Assembly (NCBI GenBank): GCA_964547525.1 | Contig: CAZJOD010000095.1 | Span: 1 to 15,084, forward strand | Direction: 5' to 3' | Origin: CAZJOD01 sp964547525 | GTDB lineage: Bacteria; Bacillota; Clostridia; JAAYHZ01 | DNA length: 15,084 nt | Shown: one piece after another, positions 15,044-15,084 of the stretch | Layout of the letters: each line of letters starts with the position of its first letter | Position numbering within the stretch: position 1 is the first letter of the stretch | Made by a program: the position numbers and the translations under genes | Notes under the pieces: model-generated | The model's database searches: none | Told to the model about the DNA's origin: nothing | What the model saw: the letters and a program-made list of their open reading frames with translations, nothing else

Positions 15044-15050
15044 TTCGACA
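15044..15050 (-). promoter_or_regulatory. Candidate Spo0A box (0A box)
   Basis: TTCGACA, the reverse complement of the 0A-box consensus TGTCGAA, a full seven-base match. It lies 6 bases after the -10 of the promoter just upstream, at the expected start site, where Spo0A binding would repress. A seven-base match can occur by chance. Confidence 0.4.
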
Positions 15051-15084
15051 CTTGAAGTAAAAAATAAAGAGCGAAACTGGCTTT

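Noticed and set aside
1..15084. CRISPR array, tRNA, rRNA, insertion sequence or prophage
   Set aside because: No regularly spaced repeats, cloverleaf-like sequence, transposase or integrase, or terminal inverted repeats were seen on either strand.

Overview
The window is AT-rich (mid-30s % GC, judged by eye) and densely coded, almost entirely on the + strand, with strong AGGAGG-type ribosome binding sites. Gene content and order point to a Bacillota genome, most likely a member of Clostridia. The supporting signs are the miaB–ylbF/ymcA–mutS–mutL order, a MutL of the endonuclease type, LexA with a CGAAC-type operator, and a divergent LysM division-inhibitor-like gene next to lexA. No phage, transposon, CRISPR, tRNA or rRNA is visible.

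Region 1 (1-8618) is a housekeeping run. It holds the 3' half of pgi (glucose-6-phosphate isomerase), miaB, a YlbF/YmcA-family gene with a cysteine-rich tail, mutS, mutL, miaA and hfq. MiaA and MiaB make consecutive modifications of tRNA A37 (i6A, then ms2i6A). MutS and MutL form the mismatch-repair pair. Hfq is the Sm-like RNA chaperone. Genes from pgi to miaA are overlapping or separated by 80 bases or less. hfq follows 141 bases after miaA and may have its own promoter. A bidirectional terminator at 8680-8725 separates it from lexA, which converges on it.

Region 2 (8857-10040) is a compact SOS module. lexA (- strand) and a small membrane-anchored LysM gene (+ strand, YneA-like) diverge from a 166-base intergenic region. 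That region carries two near-perfect sigma-A promoters and one good LexA box between them, plus a weaker candidate at the LysM gene's start site. The LysM gene ends at its own terminator.

Region 3 (10111-14386) starts at an extended -10 promoter. It holds a homocysteine S-methyltransferase with a shortened C-terminal pterin-binding-like half-domain, a PIG-L/LmbE deacetylase, a divergent NagB-like sugar isomerase/deaminase lacking one residue of the catalytic triad, and a Gfo/Idh/MocA dehydrogenase. The last three look like an amino-sugar or sugar-derivative pathway. The substrate cannot be read from the sequence, and no transporter or kinase lies in the window.

Region 4 (14387-15084) has a strong hairpin right at the start of a YtqB-like SAM methyltransferase gene. 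Beyond that gene is a promoter with a perfect Spo0A-box match, reading out of the window.

Most of the window is ordinary chromosome. The points best worth checking are the SOS module, the leader of the deacetylase gene (two mutually exclusive hairpins around a displaced Shine-Dalgarno sequence), the altered NagB-like active site in its three-gene context, and the truncated pterin domain.
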